Of a stretch of DNA of 64,000 bases, positions 37,002-46,066 are shown one piece after another. The notes below the pieces were generated by a model, which was not told the origin of the DNA, ran no database searches, and saw nothing but the letters and a program-made list of their open reading frames with translations. Every line of letters starts with the position of its first letter. Within the stretch, counting starts at the first letter, position 1. Origin of the DNA: FEN-33 sp963768775. Lineage in GTDB: Archaea; Thermoplasmatota; Thermoplasmata; Methanomassiliicoccales; UBA472. The DNA lies in the NCBI GenBank assembly GCA_963768775.1, contig CAVYIY010000006.1, positions 124,001-188,000 of the forward strand, read 5' to 3'. The position numbers were made by a program, and so were the translations under genes.

Positions 37002-38207
37002 ATGAGACTCGGTCCGGCACCGAAAGTGTGGACGGAAGACGGGCATAGGACGGTCGACCCGGCCACCACGTTCAAGCGAATCGAGCCCTTGTGCAAGACG
37101 GCGGGGATTACCCGGGTCGCGGACATAACCGGCCTCGATCGGGTGGGAATCCCGGTCTTCTCGAGCATCCGTCCAGATGCCAAGTCAGGCGCGATCAGCG
37201 TCTATAACGGAAAAGGGGCTTCGATCACCCAAGCAAGGGTATCAGCAATAATGGAAGCGCTGGAGCGATACAGCGGAGAATGGCGCGAAGACGTTCTGGT
37301 TCGTCGGATGGTCGATGACATGCTCTCATCGGAGAATGCCGTAGACCCAAGAACCCTGATCTTGCCACAACGAACTCAGATTCACGTGCTGTCACAGCCA
37401 GTCGCCTGGGTCAAGGGTCAGGACCTCATCGAGAATGAGGAGGTATGGGTTCCGGCGAGCGCGGCGTTTCATCCTTACTCTTCACCGAAGGACCTTGCGC
37501 TCTTCCGCACCAATACCAATGGACTGGCATCTGGCAACACGATGGAGGAGGCGGTGGTGCACGGCCTCTGCGAATTGATCGAAAGGGATGCTTGGTCGAT
37601 ATGCGAAAGCAAGCACAGGGTCGCAGGGGATATCCTGCCACCGAAGGACGGAAGTCTGATCCAGCATATGCTAGACAAGTTCTCGTCCAACGGCATTGAG
37701 GTCAGGCTGAAGGACCTCACCTCGGATATCGGCTTGCCAACCTTCGCGGCTACCGCAGACGATGTTCGCCTTCAGGACCCGGCACTGCTTTGCCTTGGCA
37801 TGGGGACCCATCTCAACCCGAGAATCACGGTAATCCGGGCCTTGACAGAGGTGGCACAATCGAGACTGACGCAAATCCACGGAGCTCGGGAGGACACCGT
37901 GAGGGGAAGGGGCGCTCGGCAAGTGGGTTATGAGAGGGTCAAGCGGATGAACCAGATGTGGTTCGCCGATTCCGCAAGGGCTAGGGCATTAACCGAATAC
38001 CAGAGTTTTGACACCGCCGATCTGTATGACGACCTCAAGGTCATTCTAGCGTCCTTGGTAAAGCGCGGCTTCAAGCGGGCGATCGCGGTCGATCTAACCC
38101 GCGAGGAGCTCGGCATTCCCGTAGTGAAGATGATAGTTCCCGGACTGGAGGTCTATGCCATGGACGAGGAACGCGCCGGGATCAGACTTCGCAGGGGGAC
38201 AGCTTGA
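37002..38207 (+). CDS. ycaO: YcaO-domain protein for McrA thioamidation
   Basis: A 401-residue YcaO enzyme, using ATP to activate a peptide backbone amide. In methanogens YcaO together with TfuA installs the thioglycine of McrA. ATP/Mg-binding regions are seen in A-I-M-E-A-L-E-R-Y-S-G-E-W (about 82-94), G-L-C-E-L-I-E-R-D-A-W near 190, and R-A-L-T-E-V-A-Q-S-R near 285. The stop overlaps the TTG start of tfuA, and mcr follows 1 kb downstream, a strong functional context. Confidence 0.92.
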   Translation: MRLGPAPKVWTEDGHRTVDPATTFKRIEPLCKTAGITRVADITGLDRVGIPVFSSIRPDAKSGAISVYNGKGASITQARVSAIMEALERYSGEWREDVLVRRMVDDMLSSENAVDPRTLILPQRTQIHVLSQPVAWVKGQDLIENEEVWVPASAAFHPYSSPKDLALFRTNTNGLASGNTMEEAVVHGLCELIERDAWSICESKHRVAGDILPPKDGSLIQHMLDKFSSNGIEVRLKDLTSDIGLPTFAATADDVRLQDPALLCLGMGTHLNPRITVIRALTEVAQSRLTQIHGAREDTVRGRGARQVGYERVKRMNQMWFADSARARALTEYQSFDTADLYDDLKVILASLVKRGFKRAIAVDLTREELGIPVVKMIVPGLEVYAMDEERAGIRLRRGTA

Positions 38208-38752
38208 AACCAGTTGTCTTCCTAGGCCCCAGTCTGGCGAGATCGGAGGCAAGCCGGATTCTGGACGCAGACCTGAGACCGCCGGTCAAACGAGGAGATC
38301 TTCCCGCCCTGGAGGAAGACATCGACGTCATCGCGATAATCGACGGCGTGTTCATGGGGGAGGCCGCGGTCGGCCACAGGGAGATCGTTGACAAGCTGAG
38401 AAGCGGAGTCAAGGTGTATGGGTCAAGCAGCATGGGCGCGCTGCGGGCCGCAGAGCTGCAGGACTTCGGAATGATAGGCATAGGCAGGATCTTCGATCGA
38501 TATTCGAAGGGTGAAATAGAAGGGGATGATGAGGTGGCGCTGATATTCAACCCCGAGACGCTGGAGCCATTATCGGAGCCACTCGTCAATATGAGGCTCA
38601 ATCTCGAGGAGGCAGCAAAAAGGGGACTGCTGGAGGGAAGAGAGGCGGCTCAAGTGGTCAGTTGCTTGAAGGCGATCTACTTCCCCAAGAGGTCCTTGGA
38701 AACACTCCGGTACTGCATGGAGCAGCAATCTGGCTCCGCAAAAGAACAATGA
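38204..38752 (+). CDS. tfuA: TfuA-domain protein, YcaO partner
   Basis: A 182-residue TfuA domain, thought to deliver sulfur or stimulate YcaO in thioamide formation. It begins P-V-V-F-L-G-P-S-L and contains I-D-G-V-F and G-S-S-S-M-G-A-L-R-A-A-E, the conserved core. The TTG start at 38204 overlaps the ycaO TGA. The end overlaps a 32-codon frame by ATGA. Confidence 0.9.
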   Translation: MKPVVFLGPSLARSEASRILDADLRPPVKRGDLPALEEDIDVIAIIDGVFMGEAAVGHREIVDKLRSGVKVYGSSSMGALRAAELQDFGMIGIGRIFDRYSKGEIEGDDEVALIFNPETLEPLSEPLVNMRLNLEEAAKRGLLEGREAAQVVSCLKAIYFPKRSLETLRYCMEQQSGSAKEQ

Positions 38753-38847
38753 CATCGGGGGCTGTTTTCGAGCACGGGTATGTTGATCACAAGAGAGAAG
38801 ACGCGATAGCCCTCCTTACGACAATCTCGAAGATGCCGCCGCATTAA
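38749..38847 (+). CDS. Possible 32-residue coupled microprotein after tfuA
   Basis: The ATG at 38749 overlaps the tfuA stop (ATGA) and opens 32 codons (start M-T-S-G-A-V-F-E-H-G). Overlapping start and stop and absence of other genes favour translation; short length and no known relative argue against it. Confidence 0.3.
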   Translation: MTSGAVFEHGYVDHKREDAIALLTTISKMPPH

Positions 38848-38991
38848 TCGATTCGCAGATTTTTCATATATTTCTTACTAGATTTAATCCCGTTTAATCA
38901 AGTTGATGTTAACGGTTTTAAATTTAATATATATAAAATATATAATACAAATCAGGAATATGCTGGACTATATGCACAAGGTAATCAATCG

Positions 38992-39016
38992 TTTATTATG
39001 GATGGACCATCCATCC
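38992..39016 (+). promoter_or_regulatory. mcr operon promoter region with TGGAT-N5-ATCCA site
   Basis: TTTATTAT (38992-38999) is a TATA-like box directly touching TGGAT-GGACC-ATCCA (38999-39013) and a further TCC. The inner part GGATGG-A-CCATCC is a perfect inverted repeat. A second AT-rich stretch (about 38911-38945) may hold another promoter. The remaining leader to the mcrB ATG at 39163 is about 140 bases and ends with AAGGAGGT. No gene is seen in 38848-39162. Confidence 0.6.
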
Positions 39017-39162
39017 ACAATCAAGCTTATATCATTCTCAACGGCTAATAGGTCCGAGCAAGGGGAACCGATTTTCATTGAGGGAACACTAGATTTGGGG
39101 GATTGGTTATGAAACTAGTGATGCCTCGCTGAAAGTCGCGTTTTTCAACAAGGAGGTAAAAA

Positions 39163-40505
39163 ATGGCAAAATACAAGGACAAGGTGGACTTGTATGACGA
39201 CAGGGGCAAGCTTATCGAGAAGGACGTGCCCCTGGAGGCAATCAGTCCTCTGATACAACCCAGCCATAAAGCGAACGGTATCTCTTGCCAAGAGAACAAT
39301 CGCAGTCGACCTGGCTGGAATTGAGAAGGGTCTCAAGACCGGACGAGTCGGCGGCGGCGTACATCAAGCGGCAAGAGAGATGGACCTCGCGGTTGTGGCA
39401 AGACGCTGAGAAGATCGCAAAGATGATCAAGGACATCCTGAAGACTACCAAGGATGATGACACTGAGGTCAGAACCTTGATGGACAGGGAAGAAGATGAT
39501 CGTCATCGTCCCGACCGTCAGGCTGGACGCTGGTGTAGAGTACACCACCGGATTCACCGCCGCCGCCGCCGCAGTGACGCAGGCAATCATCGACGAGTTC
39601 GACGTTGACATGTTCCAGGCGAGCATGGTCAAGGCCGCTGTCTGGGGCAGGTACCCACAGACCATCAACTTCCAGGGCTCGAACCTGAAGTCCATTCTGG
39701 ATGTTCCGCAGCTGAACGAAGGTGCCGGATACGCCCTCAGGAACATCATGGCCAACCACATCGTTGCCCTATCCGGCAAGAACGCCATGAACGCAGCCGC
39801 ACTGTCCTCGATATTCGAGCATGACCGCAGCATTCGAGATGGGCGATGCAATCGGCCCGTTCGAGAGGCAGCAGCTGCTTGGCTCTCGCCTACCAGGGAC
39901 TGAACGCGAACAACATGGTCTACGACGATCGTCAAGGAGAACGGCAAGACCGGAACCGTCGGTACCGTCGTCGAGTCCATCGTTGGACGCGCGATCGAAG
40001 ACAAGGTCATCAAGGTCAAGGAGAAGTTGCCGTCGGGATTCAAGGTGTACACAACCAACGACTTCCCGCTGTGGAACGCATACGCGGCCGCTGGTATGCT
40101 CGCCGCAATCATGGTCAACATCGGTGCTGCCAGGGCATCCCAGGGTATCCCGTCAACCATCCTATACTACAACGACCTGCTCGAGCATGAGACCAGCCTG
40201 CCCGGTGTAGACTATGGTCGTGCGATGGGTACGTCCGTCGGTATGTCCTTCTTCAGCCACTCGATCTATGGTGGTGGCGGCCCGGGACTGTTCCACGGTA
40301 ACCACGTCGTTACCAGGCACTGCGAAGGGCATTCGTCAACCCAGTCATCGCAGCCGGATGCTGCTCTGGATGCTGGAACCCAGATGTTCTCTCCGGAAAC
40401 ACCTCTCCACTGGTGAAGGATGTGTTCGGTGACATACCTGAGTTCAAGACACCGATGAAAGTGGTCGGCAAGGAGGCCAAGAAGATCAAGGACCTGGTGG
40501 CCTGA
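39163..40505 (+). CDS. mcrB: Methyl-coenzyme M reductase beta subunit, frame broken about nine times
   Basis: The beta subunit of Mcr, the methane-forming enzyme. Recognisable blocks in order are K-Y-K-D-K-V-D-L-Y-D, V-D-L-A-G-I-E-K-G-L, V-P-T-V-R-L-D-A-G-V-E-Y, M-V-K-A-A-V-W-G-R-Y-P-Q-T, F-E-M-G-D-A-I-G-P-F-E-R, N-A-Y-A-A-A-G-M-L-A, F-F-S-H-S-I-Y-G-G-G-G-P-G and, at the end, K-I-K-D-L-V-A. Correcting one base near each of 39259, 39404, 39486, 39823, 39884, 39927, 40325, 40362 and 40401 yields one continuous subunit of about 445 residues. AAGGAGGT precedes the ATG. First gene of mcrBDGA. Confidence 0.93.
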
Positions 40506-40507
40506 AA

Positions 40508-40930
40508 ATGAGTTCTGCTTCCGCTTCGGAACAAGTTCCGTTACCGGAGATCCTGATCTTCCCGGCCAGGCTGCTTAAAGGCCGAGACCACCGAGAAGAC
40601 TCCTGAACAGGATCTACTCGATCACGAACGTCAGACACATCACCGTCAGCGGCGAAGATCCTGCCAGCAGTCTTGAACGCAGGTCCTGGCAAGGGACAGC
40701 CGGTCAACCACCCCGAACGCAAGATCATCAAGGTCAAGGGGGAAGAGGTCGAGCTCAGGCTGCTCGTTGGCAGGATATTCGTCGAGATCAACGATATCGA
40801 CAACGTGCCCAAGGCTCTGGAGGATATCGAAGAGGTATGCAAGGAATTGCTGCCTTTCGGATTCAATCTGGAAGTGGGGCGGTACTCAAAATTCAGACCA
40901 ACAGTCACCGACTACAAGAAGAACAGGTGA
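40508..40930 (+). CDS. mcrD: Methyl-coenzyme M reductase operon protein D, three frame breaks
   Basis: McrD is a conserved assembly/activation accessory of Mcr. The start reads P-E-I-L-I-F-P-A-R-L-L and the intact last part includes N-A-G-P-G-K-G-Q-P-V-N-H-P-E-R and V-G-R-I-F-V-E-I. Extra bases near 40580, 40599 and 40660 split it. The corrected protein has about 140 residues. It starts two bases after the mcrB stop. Confidence 0.88.
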
Positions 40931-40935
40931 TTCAC

Positions 40936-41718
40936 ATGGCAAAGTACGAAAGACAATTCTATCCAGGTATCACCGTGCCGGCGAAGAACAGGCGCAGGTT
41001 CATCGACCCGAGCGAAGAAGCTGGAAAAGCTTCGCGACGTCGCGATGGATGATGTGGTCAAGATCATGGGTCACAGGACGCCCGGTGATCGGACTACAAG
41101 ATCGATCCACCCGCCACTGGATGAGGGCACCGAGCCCGACTGCCCAATCAGGCAGATGGTCGACGCCGATCGAGGGTGCGAAGAAGGGAGACAGGATCAG
41201 GTACGTTCAGTTCACTGACTCCGTCTACTTCGCCCCGATCATCCCGTACGTGCAGGGCCCAGATGTACATGTCCAGGTTCCGAGGAATCGATACCGGTAC
41301 CCTGTCCGGAAGACAGATCATCGAAATGAGAGAGAGGGACCTCGAAAAGGTCGCCAAGGAGCTCATCGACAACGAGACCTTCGACCCAGCCAGGACTGGT
41401 ATCAGAGGCGCAACTGTGCACGGACACGCATGCAGGCTGGACGAGAACGGACTGATGTTCGACGCCTGGCAGAGGTACCGCTGGAACGCCAAGAAGGGAG
41501 AGGTCGAGTACGTGAAGGACCAGGTCGCTATCCCGTTGGACAAGCCGATCTCTGTCGGAAAGCCGATGGACGAGAAGTGGCTCAAGGCGCACACCACGAT
41601 GTTCCGCGCCGACGACGTGGACATGAGGGCTGACCAGGAGGTCATGGCCCAGAACCTGAGGATACACACACTGAGGACCCTGTGCGGCTTCAAGCCGTTC
41701 GATGTCAAGGGGGAGTAA
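40936..41718 (+). CDS. mcrG: Methyl-coenzyme M reductase gamma subunit, about five frame breaks
   Basis: The gamma subunit. It starts K-Y-E-R-Q-F-Y-P-G and has R-R-R-F-I-D-P, then S-I-H-P-P-L-D-E, R-Y-V-Q-F-T-D-S-V-Y-F-A-P, G-I-D-T-G-T-L-S-G-R-Q-I-I-E and V-H-G-H-A-C-R-L-D-E-N-G-L-M-F-D. The breaks lie near 41020, 41085, 41100, 41165 and 41253; from 41260 to the stop the frame is intact. Corrected length is about 256 residues, normal for McrG. A ribosome site lies at the mcrD stop. Confidence 0.92.
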
Positions 41719-41721
41719 ACA

Positions 41722-43389
41722 ATGGCAAAGGAAAAGGAAAAGCTGTTCATGGCCGCCATGAAGAAGAAGTTCAAGGAGGACCCCACCGAGGTCCACACCA
41801 ACTACTACTCCTTCGGAGGCTGGAAACAGTCCAAGAGGAAGCGGGAGTGGGTCGAGCAGGCGAACAAGATCGCCAAGGACCGTGGCATCCCCATGATGAA
41901 CCAGGACATCGGTGTCCCGCTCGGACAGCGTGTCTTGATGCCCTACCAGCTGTCCCACACCGACATCTACGCTGAGGCCGATGACCTGCACTTCGTCAAC
42001 AACGCCGCTATGCAGCAGGCTGGGACGATATCAGGAGGACCGTAATCTCCGGTCTGGACACCGCCCACAACGTTATCGAGAAGAGGCTGCAGAAGGAAGT
42101 CACCCCTGAGACCATCAACCACTACCTGGAGACCGTCAACCACGCAATGCCTGGTGGCGCAGTCGTTCAGGAGCACATGGCCGAGTGTAGCCCCGGCACT
42201 GACCGCGGACTGCTACGTGAAGGTCTTCTCCGGCGACGACGAGCTGATCGACGAGATCGACAAGCCGTTCCGGATCGACATCAACAAGGAGTTCCCGGCA
42301 GACCAGGCCAAGCAGCTGAAGGAAGCCGTCGGAAAGTCCCTGTGGCAGGTCATCGCGTTGCCCGACCATCGTTGGACGTGTATGCGACGGTGGTACGATG
42401 TCCAGGTGGTCTGCCATGCAGATCTCGATGTCCTTCATCAGCAGCTACAGGCTGGCTGCCGGTGAGGCCGCAATCGCAGACTTCGCCTTCGCCGCAAAGC
42501 ACGCGTCGGTGGTGGAAATGGGTACCATGATGCCCGCAAGGAGGGCCCGTGGCCCGAACGAGCCCGGTGGAATTCCGTTCGGATTCCTGGCCGATATGGT
42601 CCAGTCCACAAGGAAGTACCCGGACGACCCCGCCAGGGCAGCACTGGAGACTGTCGCTCTCGGTGCAGTCATCTTCGACCAGATCTACCTCGGATCGTAC
42701 ATGTCCGGCGGTGTCGGTTTCACCCAGTACGCAACCGCAGCCTACACCGACAACATCCTGGAGGACTACACCTACTGGGCCGTTGACCTGATCAAGACCA
42801 AGTACGGCGGGCTCTGCAAGAGCAAGCCGACCATGGACCTGATCGAGAAGCTCGGAACCGAGATCAACTCCTACGCACTGGAGATGTACGAGAGGTACCC
42901 GGCCGCAATGGAAGCCCACTTCGGTGGGTCCCAGAGAGCGACCGTAGCCGCTGCCGCAACTGGTATCGGTGTCGCAATGGCTACCGCCAACGCCAACGCC
43001 GGTGTCAACGCCTGGTATCTGTCCATGCTCCAGCACAGGGAGAGGCTCGGAAGACTCGGATTCTACGGATACGACCTGCAGGATATGTGCGGTGCCGTCC
43101 AACTCGCTCTCGTACAGGACCGACGAGGGTCTGCCCGCACGAACTCCGTGGCCCGAACTACCCGAACTACGCCATGAACGTCGGTCACCTGCCCGGATAC
43201 GCCGGAATCGCCGCCGCCCCGCACGCTGCGCGCGGAGACGCCTTCGCCTGCAACCCGCTGATCAAGATCGCCTTCGCCGACAAGAACCTCCCGTTCGACT
43301 TCGCGAACATAACGAAGGAGTTCGGCCGCGGCGCACTGCGCGAGTTCATGCCAGCCGGCGAGAGGACCGCCATCATCCCCCCGATGTGA
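41722..43389 (+). CDS. mcrA: Methyl-coenzyme M reductase alpha subunit, about five frame breaks
   Basis: The catalytic subunit with the F430 site. Blocks: F-G-G-W-K-Q-S, G-Q-R-V-L-M-P-Y-Q-L-S-H-T-D, D-G-G-T-M-S-R-W-S-A-M-Q-I-S-M-S-F-I, A-R-R-A-R-G-P-N-E-P-G-G-I-P-F-G, S-Y-M-S-G-G-V-G-F-T-Q-Y-A-T, L-G-F-Y-G-Y-D-L-Q-D-M-C-G-A (the thioglycine region), and R-G-P-N-Y-P-N-Y-A-M-N-V-G-H. Breaks lie near 42021, 42194, 42364, 43097 and 43137; the central kilobase is intact. Corrected length is about 555 residues. YcaO/TfuA encoded upstream are the likely modifiers. Confidence 0.95.
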
Positions 43390-43394
43390 TCCGA

Positions 43395-43670
43395 ATGAAT
43401 GTCGGAGACTTCGCCAAGTACAAGAACACCGGGACCGTCGGAAAGGTCTTGGAGGTCATGGACAAGCCGGAAAGGCAATGGGTGCTATTGGACACCTATG
43501 ATCTGTACTATGATGCCATTACTCTGGAGCTGGCCAGTGAATCCGATTACAAGGTGCGGCACCTCGAAGAGCAGTCGTTGGACGAGCAACTGGAGCAAGT
43601 GGACCGGCTTAAGCAGCAAGTCGAGGAATCGATGGAAAGCATCAGCCGGATCACGGCGTCAGGAACCTGA
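43395..43670 (+). CDS. DUF2098 family protein
   Basis: A 91-residue protein with a small beta-barrel-like start (G-T-V-G-K-V-L-E-V then Q-W-V-L-L-D-T-Y-D-L-Y-Y) and a coiled Gln/Glu-rich C-terminus. DUF2098 is largely restricted to methanogens and has no known function. Starting five bases after mcrA's stop, it is very likely the last gene of the mcr operon. A T-rich stretch follows at 43681-43700. Confidence 0.8.
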   Translation: MNVGDFAKYKNTGTVGKVLEVMDKPERQWVLLDTYDLYYDAITLELASESDYKVRHLEEQSLDEQLEQVDRLKQQVEESMESISRITASGT

Positions 43671-43770
43671 AACCCCTTCCATATTCTCTATTTTTTCTTT
43701 GACCAGTCGAAGGCTTCGCCTTCAAATTCATGATGGAGTGATAGACTCCCATGGAGCAATCGTTCTCCGA

Positions 43771-44313
43771 CTAGGCGTCGTCATAGCCAAGCAAAATGCT
43801 TGCGAGCTTTGGATCATCTGGGAGTCCATGCAGGCTGCGCACGTACATGTCGCCGGGCGGCGAAGGGGAGCAGGAGACGACGTTCTTGGTCCCCGGCATC
43901 ATTTCGACCTCGGGAAAAGCCACTGGTGGCATGACGAAGTACTCCCGGCTCTTCGGCTTGCGGTCGAGGAAAAGGATGAACTCCTCTGATAGGAAGAGGA
44001 TCTCTTCCTTATCGACATATTCGTCCTTCTGGTCAGGGAATATTTCCTTGCCGATTATCATGTCATCATCCGCCATCAGTAGAACGGTAGGCTCCGGCGG
44101 AGGGCGGAATCGTGAATCTTTTATTATGACGACGATATGCTCGCGAGCTAGGCACTCCATCACTCCTCGGTTGGAGCAGTTGATCCCGAAGGATGCTTTC
44201 ACGCTTTCCTCTATCTTCAGAAGGGTTTCCTTCGCCTCAGGCATCAGTGGGAAGACATGCCTGCTGCCTTCCATCTTGCAAATTGAATCGACCACTTCAT
44301 CGACGGTGACCAT
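43771..44313 (-). CDS. Uncharacterised protein, paralogue of the 48.6-49.2 kb gene
   Basis: About 180 residues. It shares N-R-G-V then E followed by a V-V-I-I strand, F-I-L-F-L-D-R-K-P, a F-V-M-P-P-V-A-F-P block, and N-V-V-S-C-S-P-S-P with D-M-Y-V-R with the gene at 48645-49217. No family is recognised. The start at 44313 (M-V-T-V-D-E-V-V) fits the paralogue better than 44343. It faces the mcr operon tail to tail and ends in TAG. Confidence 0.7.
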   Translation of the reverse strand: MVTVDEVVDSICKMEGSRHVFPLMPEAKETLLKIEESVKASFGINCSNRGVMECLAREHIVVIIKDSRFRPPPEPTVLLMADDDMIIGKEIFPDQKDEYVDKEEILFLSEEFILFLDRKPKSREYFVMPPVAFPEVEMMPGTKNVVSCSPSPPGDMYVRSLHGLPDDPKLASILLGYDDA

Positions 44314-44399
44314 GTTGAACGCTCCCCTAATGCATGTGGTCATAATCTAGCTTTCTAGGACTCTCCGTTCATCGATTCAAGAATCTATTTCTAACCGCA

Positions 44400-44708
44400 A
44401 TGTACCTTATTCTCACCATGAGCCTGGAGGAATTGGCAAAGCACGAGCCATCCACCGTCAATGCCCTTTACCGCTACAAGCACGAGATATTCAAGGATGC
44501 GGCGTTGAGCGTCAGGGAGAAGGAACTCATCGCCGTAGCGCTTTCATGCGTCTTGAAGTGCGAAACCTGTCTGGACGTCCATGCGAAGGAGGCGCTGAAG
44601 CAGGGAGCGACCAATGAGCAGCTGCGTGAGGCGATGATGGTCGCACTTTATATGTCCGGCCCGACCTCCATCGTCTGGTCCCCGGTGATCGATGACCTGA
44701 TGAAATGA
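44400..44708 (+). CDS. Carboxymuconolactone decarboxylase-like (AhpD family) protein
   Basis: A 102-residue all-helical CMD-fold protein with the redox pair C-E-T-C-L-D-V-H (about 55-62), as in AhpD-like disulfide reductases. In anaerobes such proteins may act as peroxidase partners or thiol reductases. ATG 44418 (M-S-L-E-E-L) is an alternative start. It stands alone, pointing away from its mcr-side neighbour. Confidence 0.82.
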   Translation: MYLILTMSLEELAKHEPSTVNALYRYKHEIFKDAALSVREKELIAVALSCVLKCETCLDVHAKEALKQGATNEQLREAMMVALYMSGPTSIVWSPVIDDLMK

Positions 44709-44720
44709 GTCGAGCCTGGA

Positions 44721-45077
44721 TCAGGATTTGAAGGTGATGTGGATGTCCCTCTTCACTCCCATATCGCCTGCGACCTCCAGGCATTTGAGGACTGCAAGGG
44801 GGATGGCGCAGGTGGCATGCTTCAGCGTCTTCCCTCCCTCAAGATAGATTACGTTATCGCAATATGGCATGCGCAAAACCTCCGTCACATCCATGGGATG
44901 GAGCCGTTTTCCGAACTCCATCACATGTTTGCATTCGCTGGTGATTTGGACGTTCAGCTTGCCCCCCTCATCCAGCCAGCCTATCACCTCCGAATGGAGA
45001 CGGCACGCCCCTGGGTCGACGTCCACGAAAACTTTGTTACTCGGATCCATGGAATCGCTCATTGATACCCTATTCAT
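44721..45077 (-). CDS. DUF6951-like small methanogen protein
   Basis: A 118-residue protein with conserved-looking cysteines (V-D-P-G-A-C, S-E-C-K-H, Y-C-D-N-V, A-T-C-A-I-P) that could bind a metal or heme-like cofactor. Its ATG overlaps the stop of the DUF4443 gene (ATGA), so it is the second gene of that operon. The family name is from memory of the Cys pattern and is uncertain. Function unknown. Confidence 0.65.
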   Translation of the reverse strand: MNRVSMSDSMDPSNKVFVDVDPGACRLHSEVIGWLDEGGKLNVQITSECKHVMEFGKRLHPMDVTEVLRMPYCDNVIYLEGGKTLKHATCAIPLAVLKCLEVAGDMGVKRDIHITFKS

Positions 45078-46033
45078 CTCTCTTTCTTGCGGTTCATCAA
45101 TTCCGACAGAGATCCCTTGGTGACGTCAAAGACCCCGATCACTGCCACGGCTTCGTTCTTGCGCATCACCGGCACGACGACGACTGGAACGCCCCTGTAC
45201 GGGCCAGAGGTGGACGTTCGACTGATAACCTGGCTCTTCTTCAGCGCCTCCTCCAATATTGGTCCAGAATAGTTGTCGTCGATGATTTCGCCATCTTCGC
45301 AACGAACGCCAAATTGGTTTCGAGAGCGCATCGTCAATGGCAGTCTGCCGACGAGCTCATGGATCGCCAATGCCAGGCTTTTCAGTTCCTCCGCCTCGGT
45401 CTCCTTCGACAGAAGCGTCGGTCCCTCCGTCCAGCAATTCTTCGCGGCCTCCCCAATGGCCAAGGCCGCGGAGACGGCTCCCTTCTCCGCCGCTTCATAC
45501 GAGAATCCTGAGCCGATTATGATCACGTCGCCGTCTTCGACCTCGAATATCCTCCGTAATGGTGCAACGACCTCCTGGTCAGGATAATTATTATCGCCTG
45601 GAAATACTATTTTACCGTCCTGAGCGATTAGCGTCGAGGCGCCCAAGGCTCCCGCCCTCACGGCCTCGTCCCTCTGTTCGCATCCCAGCTTCACCCGGTC
45701 CGCTATTCCTTTTGCGAAGACCGCGCAGTTGTGCTTGCCCAGGGTAATGCCAGTGATCTCCACCGGTGCGGTCAATATACTCGATGTCTCGAATCTCTTG
45801 CAGCCTCGCTCCGTCAGCACGGCGCCCCTGCGAGTGTTCTCAACTGAGCCCGCCCGAATCATCTTGTCGAGAATCGTGCGGGTGCTCCCCTCTCCGATTT
45901 GAAGTATTTCTGCGAGCGCTTTTCGTCCTATCGGTCCCTGAGTATCGATGACTTGGTAGGCCTTCCAAATGTGAAATGGCGAGAATTTCGGCGTGGGACC
46001 TCCTGAGAAATAGGTGCTGAACGACAGAGGCAT
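45074..46033 (-). CDS. DUF4443/DUF2111 protein with N-terminal winged helix, likely regulator
   Basis: About 319 residues. The N-terminal winged helix (G-P-I-G-R-K-A-L-A-E-I-L, then G-E-G-S-T-R-T-I-L-D-K-M) is followed by two sensor-like domains; the C-terminal DUF2111 domain has P-V-V-V-V-P-V-M and A-V-I-G-V-F-D-V-T. ATG 46033 is preferred over 46051 because a TATA-like box (46059-46066) lies 29 bases upstream, predicting a leaderless message. The perfect inverted repeat at 46036-46058 sits between TATA and start, which suggests autorepression. It adjoins atwA-mcrC. Confidence 0.8.
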   Translation of the reverse strand: MPLSFSTYFSGGPTPKFSPFHIWKAYQVIDTQGPIGRKALAEILQIGEGSTRTILDKMIRAGSVENTRRGAVLTERGCKRFETSSILTAPVEITGITLGKHNCAVFAKGIADRVKLGCEQRDEAVRAGALGASTLIAQDGKIVFPGDNNYPDQEVVAPLRRIFEVEDGDVIIIGSGFSYEAAEKGAVSAALAIGEAAKNCWTEGPTLLSKETEAEELKSLALAIHELVGRLPLTMRSRNQFGVRCEDGEIIDDNYSGPILEEALKKSQVISRTSTSGPYRGVPVVVVPVMRKNEAVAVIGVFDVTKGSLSELMNRKKER

Positions 46034-46035
46034 TG

Positions 46036-46066
46036 TGGATGGATACATCATCCATCCATTTAAAAT
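46036..46066 (-). promoter_or_regulatory. TATA box and 9-bp inverted repeat operator of the DUF4443 gene
   Basis: TGGATGGAT (46036-46044), spacer ACATC, ATCCATCCA (46050-46058) is a perfect 9-base inverted repeat. On the minus strand it follows the TATA-like ATTTTAAA at 46059-46066 and ends three bases before the start codon. It is the longest copy of the motif also seen before mcrB and the corrinoid gene. Confidence 0.7.

Noticed and set aside
38903..39112. 69-codon frame upstream of mcrB
   Set aside because: It spans the TATA-like and inverted-repeat elements, is AT-driven in composition, and lacks a ribosome site.
41239..43102. Long minus-strand frames opposite mcrG and mcrA
   Set aside because: GC-rich third positions open antisense frames; the plus strand holds unmistakable Mcr sequence.
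39163..43389. Programmed ribosomal frameshifting in mcr genes
   Set aside because: Too many sites, no shared slippery sequence, and mcr genes elsewhere are read in a single frame.
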